A stretch of 64,000 nucleotides of DNA from Clostridia bacterium (lineage in GTDB: Bacteria > Bacillota > Clostridia > Lachnospirales > Lachnospiraceae): contig QKAS01000051.1 in the NCBI GenBank assembly GCA_003246295.1, forward strand, positions 1-64,000, given 5' to 3'. Under the pieces are notes generated by a model. It saw only the letters and a program-made list of their open reading frames with translations. It had not been told where the DNA came from and made no database searches. Made by a program: the position numbers and the translations under genes. The stretch's first letter is position 1, and every line of letters begins with the position of its first letter. Positions 1 through 7,586 of the stretch are shown here, piece after piece.

Positions 1-45
1 GTATTCGGTTTTGAGGGTATCATGGAAGAAAAAGATACCTAATGA

Positions 46-117
46 TCCTCGATAGCTCAATGGTAGAGCACACGGCTGTTAACCGTGGGGTTGTAGGTTC
101 GAGTCCTACTCGGGGAG
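46..117 (+). tRNA. tRNA-Asn (anticodon GTT)
   Basis: Cloverleaf is readable: acceptor arms TCCTCGA and TCGGGGA pair over 7 bp with one T-G pair, the anticodon loop CTGTTAA sits on an ACGG-type stem, and the T-loop reads GGTTCGAGTCC. The discriminator is G. CCA is not encoded. It is the first of three closely spaced tRNA genes. Confidence 0.96.
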
Positions 118-156
118 CTCGACCACCGTGTGAAAAGCGGAGGGAAAAACAGATAA

Positions 157-228
157 GGCTCCGTGGTCAAGCGGTCAAGACATCGCCCTTTCACGGCGGT
201 AACACGGGTTCGATTCCCGTCGGAGTCA
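157..228 (+). tRNA. tRNA-Glu (anticodon TTC)
   Basis: Acceptor arms GGCTCCG and CGGAGTC pair over 7 bp. The anticodon loop CTTTCAC gives TTC on a CGCC/GGCG stem, and the T-arm is CGGG TTCGATT CCCG. CCA is not encoded. It lies 39 nt after tRNA-Asn and is probably co-transcribed with it. Confidence 0.96.
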
Positions 229-309
229 CTAAAAACTGATAATTTTAGGTTGATTTGACATTGACTGGAAATTATCATTTTGTTATAATCACTTAGGAAG
301 TTAATATAT

Positions 310-380
310 GGCGCCATAGCCAAGTGGTAAGGCAAAGGTCTGCAACACCTCTATCACCAGTTCAAATCTGGTTGGCGCCT
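310..380 (+). tRNA. tRNA-Cys (anticodon GCA)
   Basis: Acceptor arms GGCGCCA and TGGCGCC pair perfectly, the anticodon loop CTGCAAC gives GCA, the T-arm is CCAG TTCAAAT CTGG, and the discriminator is T as expected for Cys. The outermost anticodon-stem pair appears to be an A-C mismatch. An intrinsic terminator follows 5 nt later. Confidence 0.96.
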
Positions 381-385
381 CTCTC

Positions 386-412
386 AAAACGAGCATTTAG
401 CTCGTTTTTTTT
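386..412 (+). terminator. Intrinsic terminator of the tRNA cluster
   Basis: Stem ACGAGC (389-394) and GCTCGT (400-405) with loop ATTTA is followed by a run of eight T. It ends the tRNA transcript. Confidence 0.9.
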
Positions 413-421
413 GTGCTTTAT

Positions 422-441
422 GAGGTGCAAAAGAGGTGCAA
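422..441 (+). repeat. Tandem GAGGTGCAA direct repeat beside tRNA-Cys
   Basis: Two identical 9-mers GAGGTGCAA lie at 422-430 and 433-441, an 11-bp period that puts them on the same face of the helix. Such short tandem repeats next to a tRNA 3' end resemble arm-type binding sites of tyrosine integrases. No integrase gene is present in the window, so this is inference. The rest of 442-686 shows no gene I can support. Confidence 0.4.
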
Positions 442-686
442 GTATTATATTTTAAAGCATTTTGTAAAGAGTTGTATTAGATGTATTGTTTTTATGAAGC
501 GTGGATGTGGTTGATACTACTATAATTAAGAAATTATTTTAATAATCTGAAATAATGTCAAATATAGGGTTGAAGAGTAATATATGCTTTACAAATTATT
601 CTTTTAATATGAAAATTTCGAGGACAACTAAGGGTTGTTTGATAAATAAATTGAGATATGATAGTTTAGTTAAAGGGAGGTGCAAT

Positions 687-1346
687 GTGAATATTGATAA
701 AAAGAAATTTGGTGAATTCATTTTTAAATTAAGAAAAGAAAAGGGAATGACACAAAAAGAGTTGGCTGATCAACTTCATGTTACCAAACAGGCCATTTCA
801 AAATGGGAATGTGGTATTTGCTATCCAGATATTGTAATGTTTGAGTGTTTAGCAAGAGCATTTGACATTTCAACGTATGAACTTCTTAATGGTGAGAAAG
901 TGCCCGATAATTTTGTTTACCCACAGCAGCAAATAAAACAGACTTTTTCTCAATTCATTTGCTCTTGTAAAAATGATCTATCTTATAAACTAAAAAAATA
1001 TAGAATTAGATTTATTGTTTTATTAGTGATTTCTTGTCTGTTTGTTTTGTTCATTATTCATAATAATATCAAAGCACCAACATTTAGCCTAATGAGAGAA
1101 ACGTATTCACAAAACATCTCCAGTTTAAGTAAATATAATGGACTAGTTTGTGATCAAGAAGTTGAATATACTGGAAATGTGAATGAAGAGATTGCAAAAG
1201 ACTACATAAGAGCTATACATGTTAAGGAAGGAACAATTGCCAGGCATGTAAAATTTTATAGAAAGAAAAGCATTTATAGTTTCTTTAATACGGCAGATGG
1301 TTACACATTTGAAATATTTATATATATGAATGAAACAGGAGACTGA
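687..1346 (+). CDS. XRE-family transcriptional regulator with one membrane segment
   Basis: A 219-aa protein. Residues about 8-65 form a Cro/C1-type helix-turn-helix (core GMTQKELADQL, then TKQAISKWE), followed by a linker, one hydrophobic segment at about 107-126 and a C-terminal region of about 90 aa that would lie outside the cell if the topology is the usual one. I chose the GTG at 687 because GGGAGG lies 6 nt upstream and the helix-turn-helix starts directly after it; the frame is open further upstream from 555, but that part has no RBS and no domain. Membrane-anchored XRE regulators of this shape are common in Firmicutes, usually of unknown signal. The next gene starts 34 nt downstream. 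DNA binding is well supported; ligand and targets are unknown. Confidence 0.8.
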   Translation: MNIDKKKFGEFIFKLRKEKGMTQKELADQLHVTKQAISKWECGICYPDIVMFECLARAFDISTYELLNGEKVPDNFVYPQQQIKQTFSQFICSCKNDLSYKLKKYRIRFIVLLVISCLFVLFIIHNNIKAPTFSLMRETYSQNISSLSKYNGLVCDQEVEYTGNVNEEIAKDYIRAIHVKEGTIARHVKFYRKKSIYSFFNTADGYTFEIFIYMNETGD

Positions 1347-1380
1347 TAATGTCAAATATTAAGTTAATGAGGAAAAGAGA

Positions 1381-1938
1381 GTGTACAAATGCAGACTTGT
1401 GTATGATGAATGGAAATGTATAAAAGAAAAAAATATTATAGGTATTAATGTTAATAACGCAGAGTATAATGGTTATTTAGGATTAATACGAATTGGTCAA
1501 GTACAAGAAAAACAGGTTTGGAAATATAATGGATGCGAAATTACAGTATGTGATAATGGATACAAATGGCTTACAATTATGCCTAGTAATGAATTTTATT
1601 GTATTACTGTAATGATGGATAAGAACTATCAAATTTGCGTTTGTTACATTGATATTATTGATAGTCAAGGAGTTGATATTGACGGAGTGCCTTACTATTA
1701 TGATATATATTTAGATTTGATAGTATTCCCTGATGGAAAAATAGTAGTTGATGATATGGACGAGCTGGAAGAAGCTTTAGAAAAAAGTATTATTTCAAAG
1801 ATTCAGTATGATAAAGCATTAAGTAATGCAAAAAGATTGCAAAATGAACTTTTAGCAGATGAAGATATATTTTTAGAATTTATTAGAAAAAGATTAAGCG
1901 AAATAAAGGATATAGAGATCAATACGAAAAAGAAGTAG
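1381..1938 (+). CDS. DUF402 family protein
   Basis: About 185 aa reading from GTG 1381. It carries the DUF402 core: an ADNGYKW-like segment (here CDNGYKWL), then the motif YYDIYLDLIVFPDG and the acidic DELEEALEKS helix typical of the family's C-terminus. Family members include nucleoside di/triphosphatases (Ntdp) and FomD-like phosphohydrolases; which reaction this one performs cannot be told. The N-terminus is uncertain. Another frame opens with ATG at 1349 (MSNIKLMRKR), which resembles a DUF402 start, so a one-base shift near 1380-1400 may have damaged or altered the beginning of the gene. A decayed partial second copy lies at 4141-4221. Confidence 0.7.
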   Translation: MYKCRLVYDEWKCIKEKNIIGINVNNAEYNGYLGLIRIGQVQEKQVWKYNGCEITVCDNGYKWLTIMPSNEFYCITVMMDKNYQICVCYIDIIDSQGVDIDGVPYYYDIYLDLIVFPDGKIVVDDMDELEEALEKSIISKIQYDKALSNAKRLQNELLADEDIFLEFIRKRLSEIKDIEINTKKK

Positions 1939-2066
1939 ATGTAAGTCAGATATAAATGGATTGAAAACAAAGTGAATGGAATAGATATAAATTAACTTGT
2001 TTATATCTTTCAATATGGTATTATCATATATAATTTATACAAACTAAAACTTGGAGGTATACTATA

Positions 2067-2357
2067 ATGGGAATAAATTCAATTGATGCAGAAGAGGATC
2101 AGTTTGCATACCGTTATGATACGCAGATATTGATTGATAGAAGAAATCAGGATTTAAATGAAGATGAAATTTCTGCGTATATAACAGAACATTTTGAGGG
2201 AAATAGTCTGATTGCAGCTGGTGATGAAGATTTGGTAAAGATTCATTTTCATACCAATGAACCATGGAAAATACTTGAGTATTGTAATTCGGTTGGGGAG
2301 ATATATGATATAGTTGTTGAGGATATGATAAGACAGGCTAGTGGACTTCAAGGTTGA
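2067..2357 (+). CDS. Small standalone FakA/DAK-kinase-like middle-domain protein
   Basis: A 96-aa protein with TTGGAGG-type RBS upstream of ATG 2067. The pattern is a YRYDTQILI strand, GNSLIAAGDEDLVKIHFHTNEP, then EYCNSVGEIYDIVVEDM. This is how the middle region of FakA-type fatty acid kinases (DegV-partner, dihydroxyacetone-kinase-like) reads, especially the LVK-H-HTN-P motif. FakA proteins are about 550 aa with an N-terminal DAK2 ATP-binding domain, which is absent here, so it cannot be a kinase by itself. It could be a domain-sized regulator or binding protein, or a relic that stays open. Function unknown. Confidence 0.6.
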   Translation: MGINSIDAEEDQFAYRYDTQILIDRRNQDLNEDEISAYITEHFEGNSLIAAGDEDLVKIHFHTNEPWKILEYCNSVGEIYDIVVEDMIRQASGLQG

Positions 2358-2433
2358 GAATATTATGGCATTATAAAATATAACCTAAAGTCACATGAGA
2401 CATACAATTTCAATTTGAAGGGGATGAAATAAT

Positions 2434-2955
2434 TTGGATTTGATTAGAGCGAAGCAAGATGATTTTAGAATTATTAGAGATTTGTATGATGATGTAATTC
2501 GCAACACTCCGGAGCTAGAGAAACATGCAAGATGGAAGATTGGTAGTCATCCAACGGATGAGACAATAATTGATTATATTCACAATAATAATATGTATAT
2601 GTGTATGGAAGATTCGAAGCTGATTGGAGTTATGGCAATTCTAATGAAACAGGATGAAGATTATCATAGGATTAAATGGGATTTGAAATCATCTGAAAAT
2701 GAAGTGGCTACATTGCATATATTTGCTGTTGCATCAGATTTTCAGGGAAGAGGATTTGGAAAAAAGATGATCAGAATGGCCTGGGAGCTGGCAAAAAGCA
2801 ATGGTAAAATAGTGTTTCGGCTAGATACACTTGCATCAAATATACCGGCGCAAAAAATGTATGAGACTCTTGGGTTTAAGCTCAGAGGGAAGCAGAATCT
2901 CTATGCTGGAAATACTGGATGGTCTGATTTTCTTTATTATGAGAGGATTTTATGA
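2434..2955 (+). CDS. GNAT family N-acetyltransferase
   Basis: A 173-aa protein starting at TTG 2434, with AAGGGG about 10 nt upstream. The central strand LHIFAVASDFQGRGFGKKMI holds the acetyl-CoA pyrophosphate-binding loop (Q-x-x-G-x-G: QGRGFG), and NIPAQKMYETLGF matches the GNAT motif B (N-x-x-A-x-x-x-Y-x-x-x-G-F). The length is typical for a single-domain GNAT. It should transfer an acetyl group from acetyl-CoA to an amine; the acceptor is unknown. Its stop codon overlaps the ATG of the next gene (ATGA), so the two are translationally coupled. Confidence 0.85.
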   Translation: MDLIRAKQDDFRIIRDLYDDVIRNTPELEKHARWKIGSHPTDETIIDYIHNNNMYMCMEDSKLIGVMAILMKQDEDYHRIKWDLKSSENEVATLHIFAVASDFQGRGFGKKMIRMAWELAKSNGKIVFRLDTLASNIPAQKMYETLGFKLRGKQNLYAGNTGWSDFLYYERIL

Positions 2956-4136
2956 AAATTCATGATGAATGTATTCCGTGCGTAATCAATCAAGCGATTA
3001 AAGTAGCAAATATAACAGGAGTGAAAAACAAGGAGGTTCTACTTAAAAATATTTTCAAATACATGAGTAGGATGAATTTTTTATCTACTACACCGGAAAT
3101 AATAGGTGATATTTTTGAAATGATTAAAAAACAAACGAAGAATCCTGATCCGTATAAGGAGACCAGAACTTATTATAATAATTTATTTCTGGAAATGATT
3201 CCGAAATATGAAGGTATAATTAATCATGCAAAAGATCCATTTTTCAAAGCAATTCAATTTGCAATTGTTGGCAATATCATAGATTTCAATCCAATTCACA
3301 ACTTATTCCTAGATGATATTTATGATACTTTTGAGAAAATGGAGCAGCTTAATTTTGCAATCAATGACAGCAAACTTTTAATGAGTGATTGTAGTAATGC
3401 AAAGGCTTTGTTATATTTAGGTGATAATTGTGGAGAGATCTGTATGGATCTAATCTTAATGAAGAAAATAAAAGAACTGAATCCATCATTACATATTACA
3501 TATGGTGTCAGAGGAAAACCGGTAGTTAACGATTCGATTAAAGAAGATGCATATCATGTTGGAATGCAACAGTATGCGGCTATAATAGATAACGGAGACG
3601 GTTCACTTGGTACTGTATTACATCGTGTTAGTCCTGAATTTCTAGAAGTATATTACAATGCAGACATTATTATATCAAAAGGTCAGGCTAATTATGAATG
3701 TCTCAGTGAAGAGAAGAAGAATATCTATTTCTTATTAATGACAAAATGTGATGTGATAGCAAATGATATTGGAGTAGAGTCCGGTAAAATGATATGTATG
3801 AAAAATAAACCAGATGACTCAATGAGACTAAAGATACGCAATGGATATGTAAAGGATGTTAATCTAGAGGTTGAGAATGCAAAACAAAATTTAATTAAAA
3901 ATTTGGATTGTATACATACAACAGATCTGGGGGCAGTTAGAATCAGAAAAAATCTCAGTCTTGAAACAGACGATGTCGTAGCATGGTGCCGAAATATGGT
4001 TGTTGATAACAATAGTGAGATTATAAAAGAGGGTAAAAACTTTTATATTTCCAATGATCAGTGCAGAATAACAGTTAATTCACATAGCTATACGATTATC
4101 ACAGCACATCCTATAAAAATATCAAGACATCACTAG
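2952..4136 (+). CDS. DUF89 (damage-control phosphatase-like) fused to DUF3781
   Basis: A 394-aa protein with two parts. Residues 1 to about 285 match the DUF89/ARMT1-like fold: an N-terminal C-x-x-C (DECIPC, Cys7 and Cys10), the metal-site motif GDNCGE (Asp158-Asn159), and the late segments KGQANYE and NDIGVESGKM. This family is known as metal-dependent phosphatases acting on damaged phosphometabolites. Residues about 310-392 read like a complete DUF3781 protein, with the pattern HTTDLGAVRI, DDVVAWC, GKNFYI and SYTIITAH; DUF3781 usually occurs as a separate small protein of unknown function. The junction is in frame with no stop. The start overlaps the GNAT stop. The DUF89 call is firm; the DUF3781 call rests on motif memory. 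Confidence 0.75.
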   Translation: MKIHDECIPCVINQAIKVANITGVKNKEVLLKNIFKYMSRMNFLSTTPEIIGDIFEMIKKQTKNPDPYKETRTYYNNLFLEMIPKYEGIINHAKDPFFKAIQFAIVGNIIDFNPIHNLFLDDIYDTFEKMEQLNFAINDSKLLMSDCSNAKALLYLGDNCGEICMDLILMKKIKELNPSLHITYGVRGKPVVNDSIKEDAYHVGMQQYAAIIDNGDGSLGTVLHRVSPEFLEVYYNADIIISKGQANYECLSEEKKNIYFLLMTKCDVIANDIGVESGKMICMKNKPDDSMRLKIRNGYVKDVNLEVENAKQNLIKNLDCIHTTDLGAVRIRKNLSLETDDVVAWCRNMVVDNNSEIIKEGKNFYISNDQCRITVNSHSYTIITAHPIKISRHH

Positions 4137-4140
4137 TACT

Positions 4141-4221
4141 TGGACAAGAAAAAATATTGTAGGAATAAATGTTAAAAATCATATAGGGGGATATAATGGT
4201 ACATTTGGCTTATTGCGATAA
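4141..4221 (+). pseudogene. Remnant of a second DUF402 gene
   Basis: Reading from TGG 4141 gives W-T-R-KNIVGINVKN, then GYNGTFGLLR and a stop at 4219. This matches the intact DUF402 protein (1381-1938) at W-K-C-I-KEKNIIGINVNN and EYNGYLGLIR, and the DNA similarity is visible by eye over about 70 nt. Only this N-terminal piece remains, and it runs into the start of the next frame at 4196. Confidence 0.55.
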
Positions 4222-4662
4222 TACTGGTAAATCTGGAGATAAGGAACTAGATAAAATCAAAAGCAGGGATAAAACAATGGTAGTAAGAGGCGCTGCTGGC
4301 AGGAAAATACCACATAGCAGAGTGTTTGAGAATGATACAATTTATTTTATGGAAAAAGGTACTGCTCAAATTTCAGCAAAGGCCATATTACATATGTACA
4401 AAATTATGTAAAATTGTCTGATGATGAAATAATAAGCGTTATAGATGAAAACCAAAGTAAACTTAATCTATCGGAAAAACAGAAAGAACGCTGGCATAAA
4501 AAATGTTTATGTCTTGTTGAATTTAAAGACATTAGTGAGATAATACCACCACTCGCATTTGATCATCAGGGGAATATGGATGATTGGCTTATTTTAGAGA
4601 AAATTGACGATGTTGTGGTAGGGACAAGTATACCCTATAACTATGAAAAATCTAGATTTTAG
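4196..4662 (+). pseudogene. Frameshifted gene of about 155 codons, family uncertain (ASCH/PUA-like possible)
   Basis: Two adjacent reading frames look like halves of one protein. The first (4196-4411) starts VHLAYCDNTGKSG and ends with an unconvincing tail after ...AQISAK. The second frame reads GHITYVQNYVKLSDDE from 4381 and continues to IPYNYEKSRF at 4662. Restoring one A in the GCAAAGG run near 4378-4381 joins them without loss. AGGGGG lies just before ATG 4196. The joined product (about 155 aa, with a KERWHKKCLCLVEF segment and GNMDDWLIL) resembles small ASCH/PUA-like proteins, but I do not recognise it with certainty. A sequencing error is an alternative to true decay. Confidence 0.5.
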
Positions 4663-4673
4663 GATGTGAACAA

Positions 4674-5255
4674 ATGAATAAAATTGCATTATTTATGTTT
4701 GATGAAATGACAGATTATGAGATTACCTTTATAACACATTTATTACATGCAGATGCAGGGAAAGATGTTATAGCAGTATCTTATGATGGACAGAGTGTAA
4801 AAGGACGTTCCGGTCTTCGATATGAAATAGATAAAAAAGTTTCGGAATTAGTAGCAGAAGAGTTAGATGGAATAATTATTTGTGGAGGATGGTTCGGAGA
4901 ACTCAGGATAGAACTGCAACAGTTGCTAATGGAGCTGAACCTGCAGAAGAAACTAATCGCAGGCATTTGTGGTGCCGGTACATTGTTGTTGGCAAAAGCA
5001 GGAATGCTCAAAAATGTACAATACACAACACCAATTAGTGAATGGGACAAAAAATACCAGGAATTATTTGGAACAACGGATCATTTTCCAAGGGCAAATT
5101 TTATTGCCAAACGTGTTGTGAGAGATCGTAATGTTATTACAGCACATGGAAACGCATTCATTGATTTTGCAATAGAAATATGCGATTTTTTTAGTTTATT
5201 TTCTTCTGAACAAGAAAAGAGCGAATTTAGTAAGAATATAAAAGGAGCTATTTGA
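4674..5255 (+). CDS. DJ-1/PfpI family protein
   Basis: A 193-aa class I glutamine amidotransferase-like protein. It begins with the KIALFMFDEMTDYE strand typical of the family, has ELDGIIICGGWFGE in the middle and the nucleophile elbow AGICGAGTLLLAKAG with Cys99. The likely catalytic His is in the ITAHGNAF segment. Length matches DJ-1/PfpI single-domain members, which include glyoxalase III-like enzymes, chaperones and proteases; the actual reaction cannot be read off. It ends one TGA before the next gene, whose RBS AAAGGAGC lies inside this gene's last codons, so the two form one unit. Confidence 0.85.
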   Translation: MNKIALFMFDEMTDYEITFITHLLHADAGKDVIAVSYDGQSVKGRSGLRYEIDKKVSELVAEELDGIIICGGWFGELRIELQQLLMELNLQKKLIAGICGAGTLLLAKAGMLKNVQYTTPISEWDKKYQELFGTTDHFPRANFIAKRVVRDRNVITAHGNAFIDFAIEICDFFSLFSSEQEKSEFSKNIKGAI

Positions 5256-5257
5256 TA

Positions 5258-5659
5258 ATGTTAGAATCAGGATTTAAAGAAGTAATAAAATTTAATCCCG
5301 AAGCATATTGGGATGTGGTCGTAAAACAAAAAGCTTATGAGATAAAGAATTATTTTAAAGAAGAAGCAACAATCTGCTGGCATAATACAAATGAAAAGTT
5401 TAGTGTAGATGAATTTATAAAAGCTAATTGCGATTATCCAGGGACATGGGGTTGTAATGTTGAAAGAATCGAGAAGTTTGATTCTTTGTATATTACAGTA
5501 GTGCATGTTTTTGATCTTGCAGAAACAATCTCATTTCATACAATTTCATTTATCAAAGTTTTCGAAGAAAAGATTGCATCGATAGATGAATACTGGAGTG
5601 AGGATGGTGAAATTCCAAGTTGGAGAGTTGAAAAAGGGATAGGAAGCAAAATTAAATGA
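5258..5659 (+). CDS. NTF2-like (SnoaL-type) protein
   Basis: A protein of about 133 aa with the fold pattern of nuclear-transport-factor-2-like proteins: an N-terminal helix region, YFKEEATICWHNTNEKFSVDEFI (a SnoaL-like hydrophobic pocket strand followed by a helix), then two long strands ending in KVFEEKIASIDEYWSEDGEIP-WR. I chose ATG 5258; a TTG at 5252 is also possible and is nearer the AAAGGAGC site. SnoaL-like proteins may be small hydrolases or ligand-binding proteins, and no catalytic role can be assigned. It is coupled to the upstream DJ-1/PfpI gene and is the last gene of the accessory-looking block. Confidence 0.7.
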   Translation: MLESGFKEVIKFNPEAYWDVVVKQKAYEIKNYFKEEATICWHNTNEKFSVDEFIKANCDYPGTWGCNVERIEKFDSLYITVVHVFDLAETISFHTISFIKVFEEKIASIDEYWSEDGEIPSWRVEKGIGSKIK

Positions 5660-5666
5660 AAAGTAT

Positions 5667-5695
5667 TTGACAATATCACGTTAATGTGCTAAATT
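5667..5695 (+). promoter_or_regulatory. Promoter of the T-box/putP unit
   Basis: A -35 box TTGACA (5667-5672), a 17-nt spacer and a -10 box TAAATT (5690-5695) sit just upstream of the T-box leader. Transcription should start near 5702. Confidence 0.75.
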
Positions 5696-5702
5696 CTTAC
5701 TA

Positions 5703-5980
5703 ATCATTCATGTAAAGGCAAAGAAGAGAGAGAGTAATCATATTAGATTTTTCAGAGAGAAGTTGGCAGGTGAAAAACTTTAATGAAAATATGATGAACC
5801 AGTCTTGGAGCTATGAACCCAAAGATGTTTTATTGTCGAGTAGGCTTCATCGGGATTCTCCCGTTAAAGGGAAGAGGTATCTTGTGTACCGTAGAGTGCA
5901 GTTTTTACTGAAATTAGGTGGTAACGCGGAGTCAAATTCGCCCTAAGCTGAGAAGGATCAGCTTAGGGCGCTTTTTTTAT
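5703..5980 (+). promoter_or_regulatory. T-box leader, proline-specific (specifier CCA)
   Basis: The conserved T-box sequence AGGTGGTAACGCGG is at 5916-5929, followed by a terminator with 13-bp arms 5939-5951 and 5958-5970 and a T run. In Stem I an AGTA (5733-5736) precedes ATCATATT (5737-5744), which pairs with AATATGAT (5788-5795), followed by GAA and then CCA (5799-5801). That is the loop-E arrangement with specifier CCA, a proline codon. The TGGT of the T-box fits a tRNA with discriminator A, as tRNA-Pro has. Uncharged tRNA-Pro should allow read-through into putP. Confidence 0.92.
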
Positions 5981-6014
5981 CTTTGCATGATGAAAAATTA
6001 CAGGAGGGTGCTAT

Positions 6015-7571
6015 ATGTCGAGTTCTATTCAGATGTTGGTCGCAATGAGCGGCTATTGTGCGATTGTTATCGCAATTGGTATTTTCTTTGCTAAAAAGGC
6101 AAATCAAAGTACTGAAAATTATTTTCTTGGAGGAAGATCATTAGGACCATGGGTCGCTGCAATGAGTGCAGAAGCTTCAGATATGAGCGGCTGGTTGTTG
6201 ATGGGACTTCCAGGTGTGGCTTATTGGTGTGGACTTGCAGATGCAGCATGGACTGCAATTGGTCTTGCAATCGGAACTTATGTTAACTGGTTGATTGTTG
6301 CTAAGAGACTAAGAAAATACTCACAGATTGCAGGTAATTCGATTACCGTTCCTGACTTTTTTTCTAACAGATTCAAAGAAAAAAATAAAGTCATCATGTT
6401 TATTGCCTCTAGCTTCATTCTTATTTTCTTTTCGGTATATGCAGCAAGCTGTTTTGTAACATGTGGGAAACTATTTTCCAGACTTTTTAATATGCCTTAT
6501 ATTCCTATGATGCTGGCAGGTGCTATTTTTGTTATTGTATATACTTTCTTAGGTGGATTTTTAGCAGAAAGTGCTTCGGATTTTATGCAGGCGATTGTTA
6601 TGATATGTGCTTTAACGGTTATTGTGGGAATAGGAACAGTTGTAACTGGTGGCCCCGCTCAGGTAATCGCAAATGTGCAATCGTTCCCTGGATTTCTTGA
6701 ATTTTTCAGTATTGCATCACCAACTGTTCAGGACGGTACACAACAGATTGTAAACAATCTGCCAGTGTTTGGGGACAAGGCTGCATATCCACTGATTACC
6801 ATTATATCAACAATGTCCTGGGGTCTTGGTTACTTTGGAATGCCACAGGTACTTCTTCGATTTATGGCAATCAGAAAAACAAAAGAGTTAAGAGAATCCA
6901 GAAGAATTGCAACTACATGGTGTGCAATTTCATTAACAGCAGCAGTTTTGATCGGTCTGATTGGACGCGCCCTGTATCCGACAGCACTACAAACAGCTGG
7001 TGATTCGGAAAGTATATTTATTATTATGGCAACTTCACTATTACATCCGGTTCCGGCTGGTATCGTTATGGCAGGCATTCTTGCAGCGACAATCAGTTCA
7101 TCAGATTCTTATCTTTTGATTGCAGCTTCAGCTTTTTCGAAAAACATTTATCAAGGCATTATTAAAAAAGACGCAGATGACAAAAAAGTATTAATGATTT
7201 CAAGAATTGCATTACTTACAGTTGCGTTCATTGGAATTGTCATAGCTTTAGATGATACAAGTGCAATTTTTACGATTGTAAGTTTTGCATGGGCAGGGTT
7301 TGGTGCAACATTTGGACCATTGATGCTATTTTCTCTTTTCTGGAAACGTATTAATCATAAAGGAGCAATTGCGGGTATGCTTGCAGGTGGTATTATGGTA
7401 TTTATCTGGAAGCTACTTCTAAAACCAATGGGTGGAGTTTTTGGCATTTATGAGTTAATGCCGGCATTTTTAACTTCCTGTTTATTTATTGTTGTGGTAT
7501 CGTTATTAACAGAGGAGCCACCAAAAGAAATTCAAGATGAATTTGAATTGGCAAAAACACTTGAATGCTAG
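6015..7571 (+). CDS. putP: Sodium/proline symporter PutP
   Basis: A 518-aa sodium:solute symporter with about 12-13 hydrophobic segments. It begins with the TM1-TM2 pattern of the family (ENYFLGGRSLGPWVAAMSAEASDMSGWLLMG split by short loops), which forms the Na+ and proline sites in PutP, and later has SSSDSYLLIAASAF, the conserved Ser-rich segment of TM8. Start ATG 6015 has CAGGAGGG upstream. The proline-specific T-box directly in front independently supports proline as substrate. It would import proline with Na+ when charged tRNA-Pro is low. The DUF218 gene follows 15 nt later. Confidence 0.95.
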   Translation: MSSSIQMLVAMSGYCAIVIAIGIFFAKKANQSTENYFLGGRSLGPWVAAMSAEASDMSGWLLMGLPGVAYWCGLADAAWTAIGLAIGTYVNWLIVAKRLRKYSQIAGNSITVPDFFSNRFKEKNKVIMFIASSFILIFFSVYAASCFVTCGKLFSRLFNMPYIPMMLAGAIFVIVYTFLGGFLAESASDFMQAIVMICALTVIVGIGTVVTGGPAQVIANVQSFPGFLEFFSIASPTVQDGTQQIVNNLPVFGDKAAYPLITIISTMSWGLGYFGMPQVLLRFMAIRKTKELRESRRIATTWCAISLTAAVLIGLIGRALYPTALQTAGDSESIFIIMATSLLHPVPAGIVMAGILAATISSSDSYLLIAASAFSKNIYQGIIKKDADDKKVLMISRIALLTVAFIGIVIALDDTSAIFTIVSFAWAGFGATFGPLMLFSLFWKRINHKGAIAGMLAGGIMVFIWKLLLKPMGGVFGIYELMPAFLTSCLFIVVVSLLTEEPPKEIQDEFELAKTLEC

Positions 7572-7586
7572 GTTGGAAATAGAGCA

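Noticed and set aside
42-335. Open frames over the tRNA cluster on both strands
   Set aside because: They lie on three clear tRNA genes and have no RBS or domain.
5811-5823. GAA-CCC as alternative T-box specifier
   Set aside because: Also a proline codon, but it lacks the AGTA partner and helix seen for CCA at 5799-5801.
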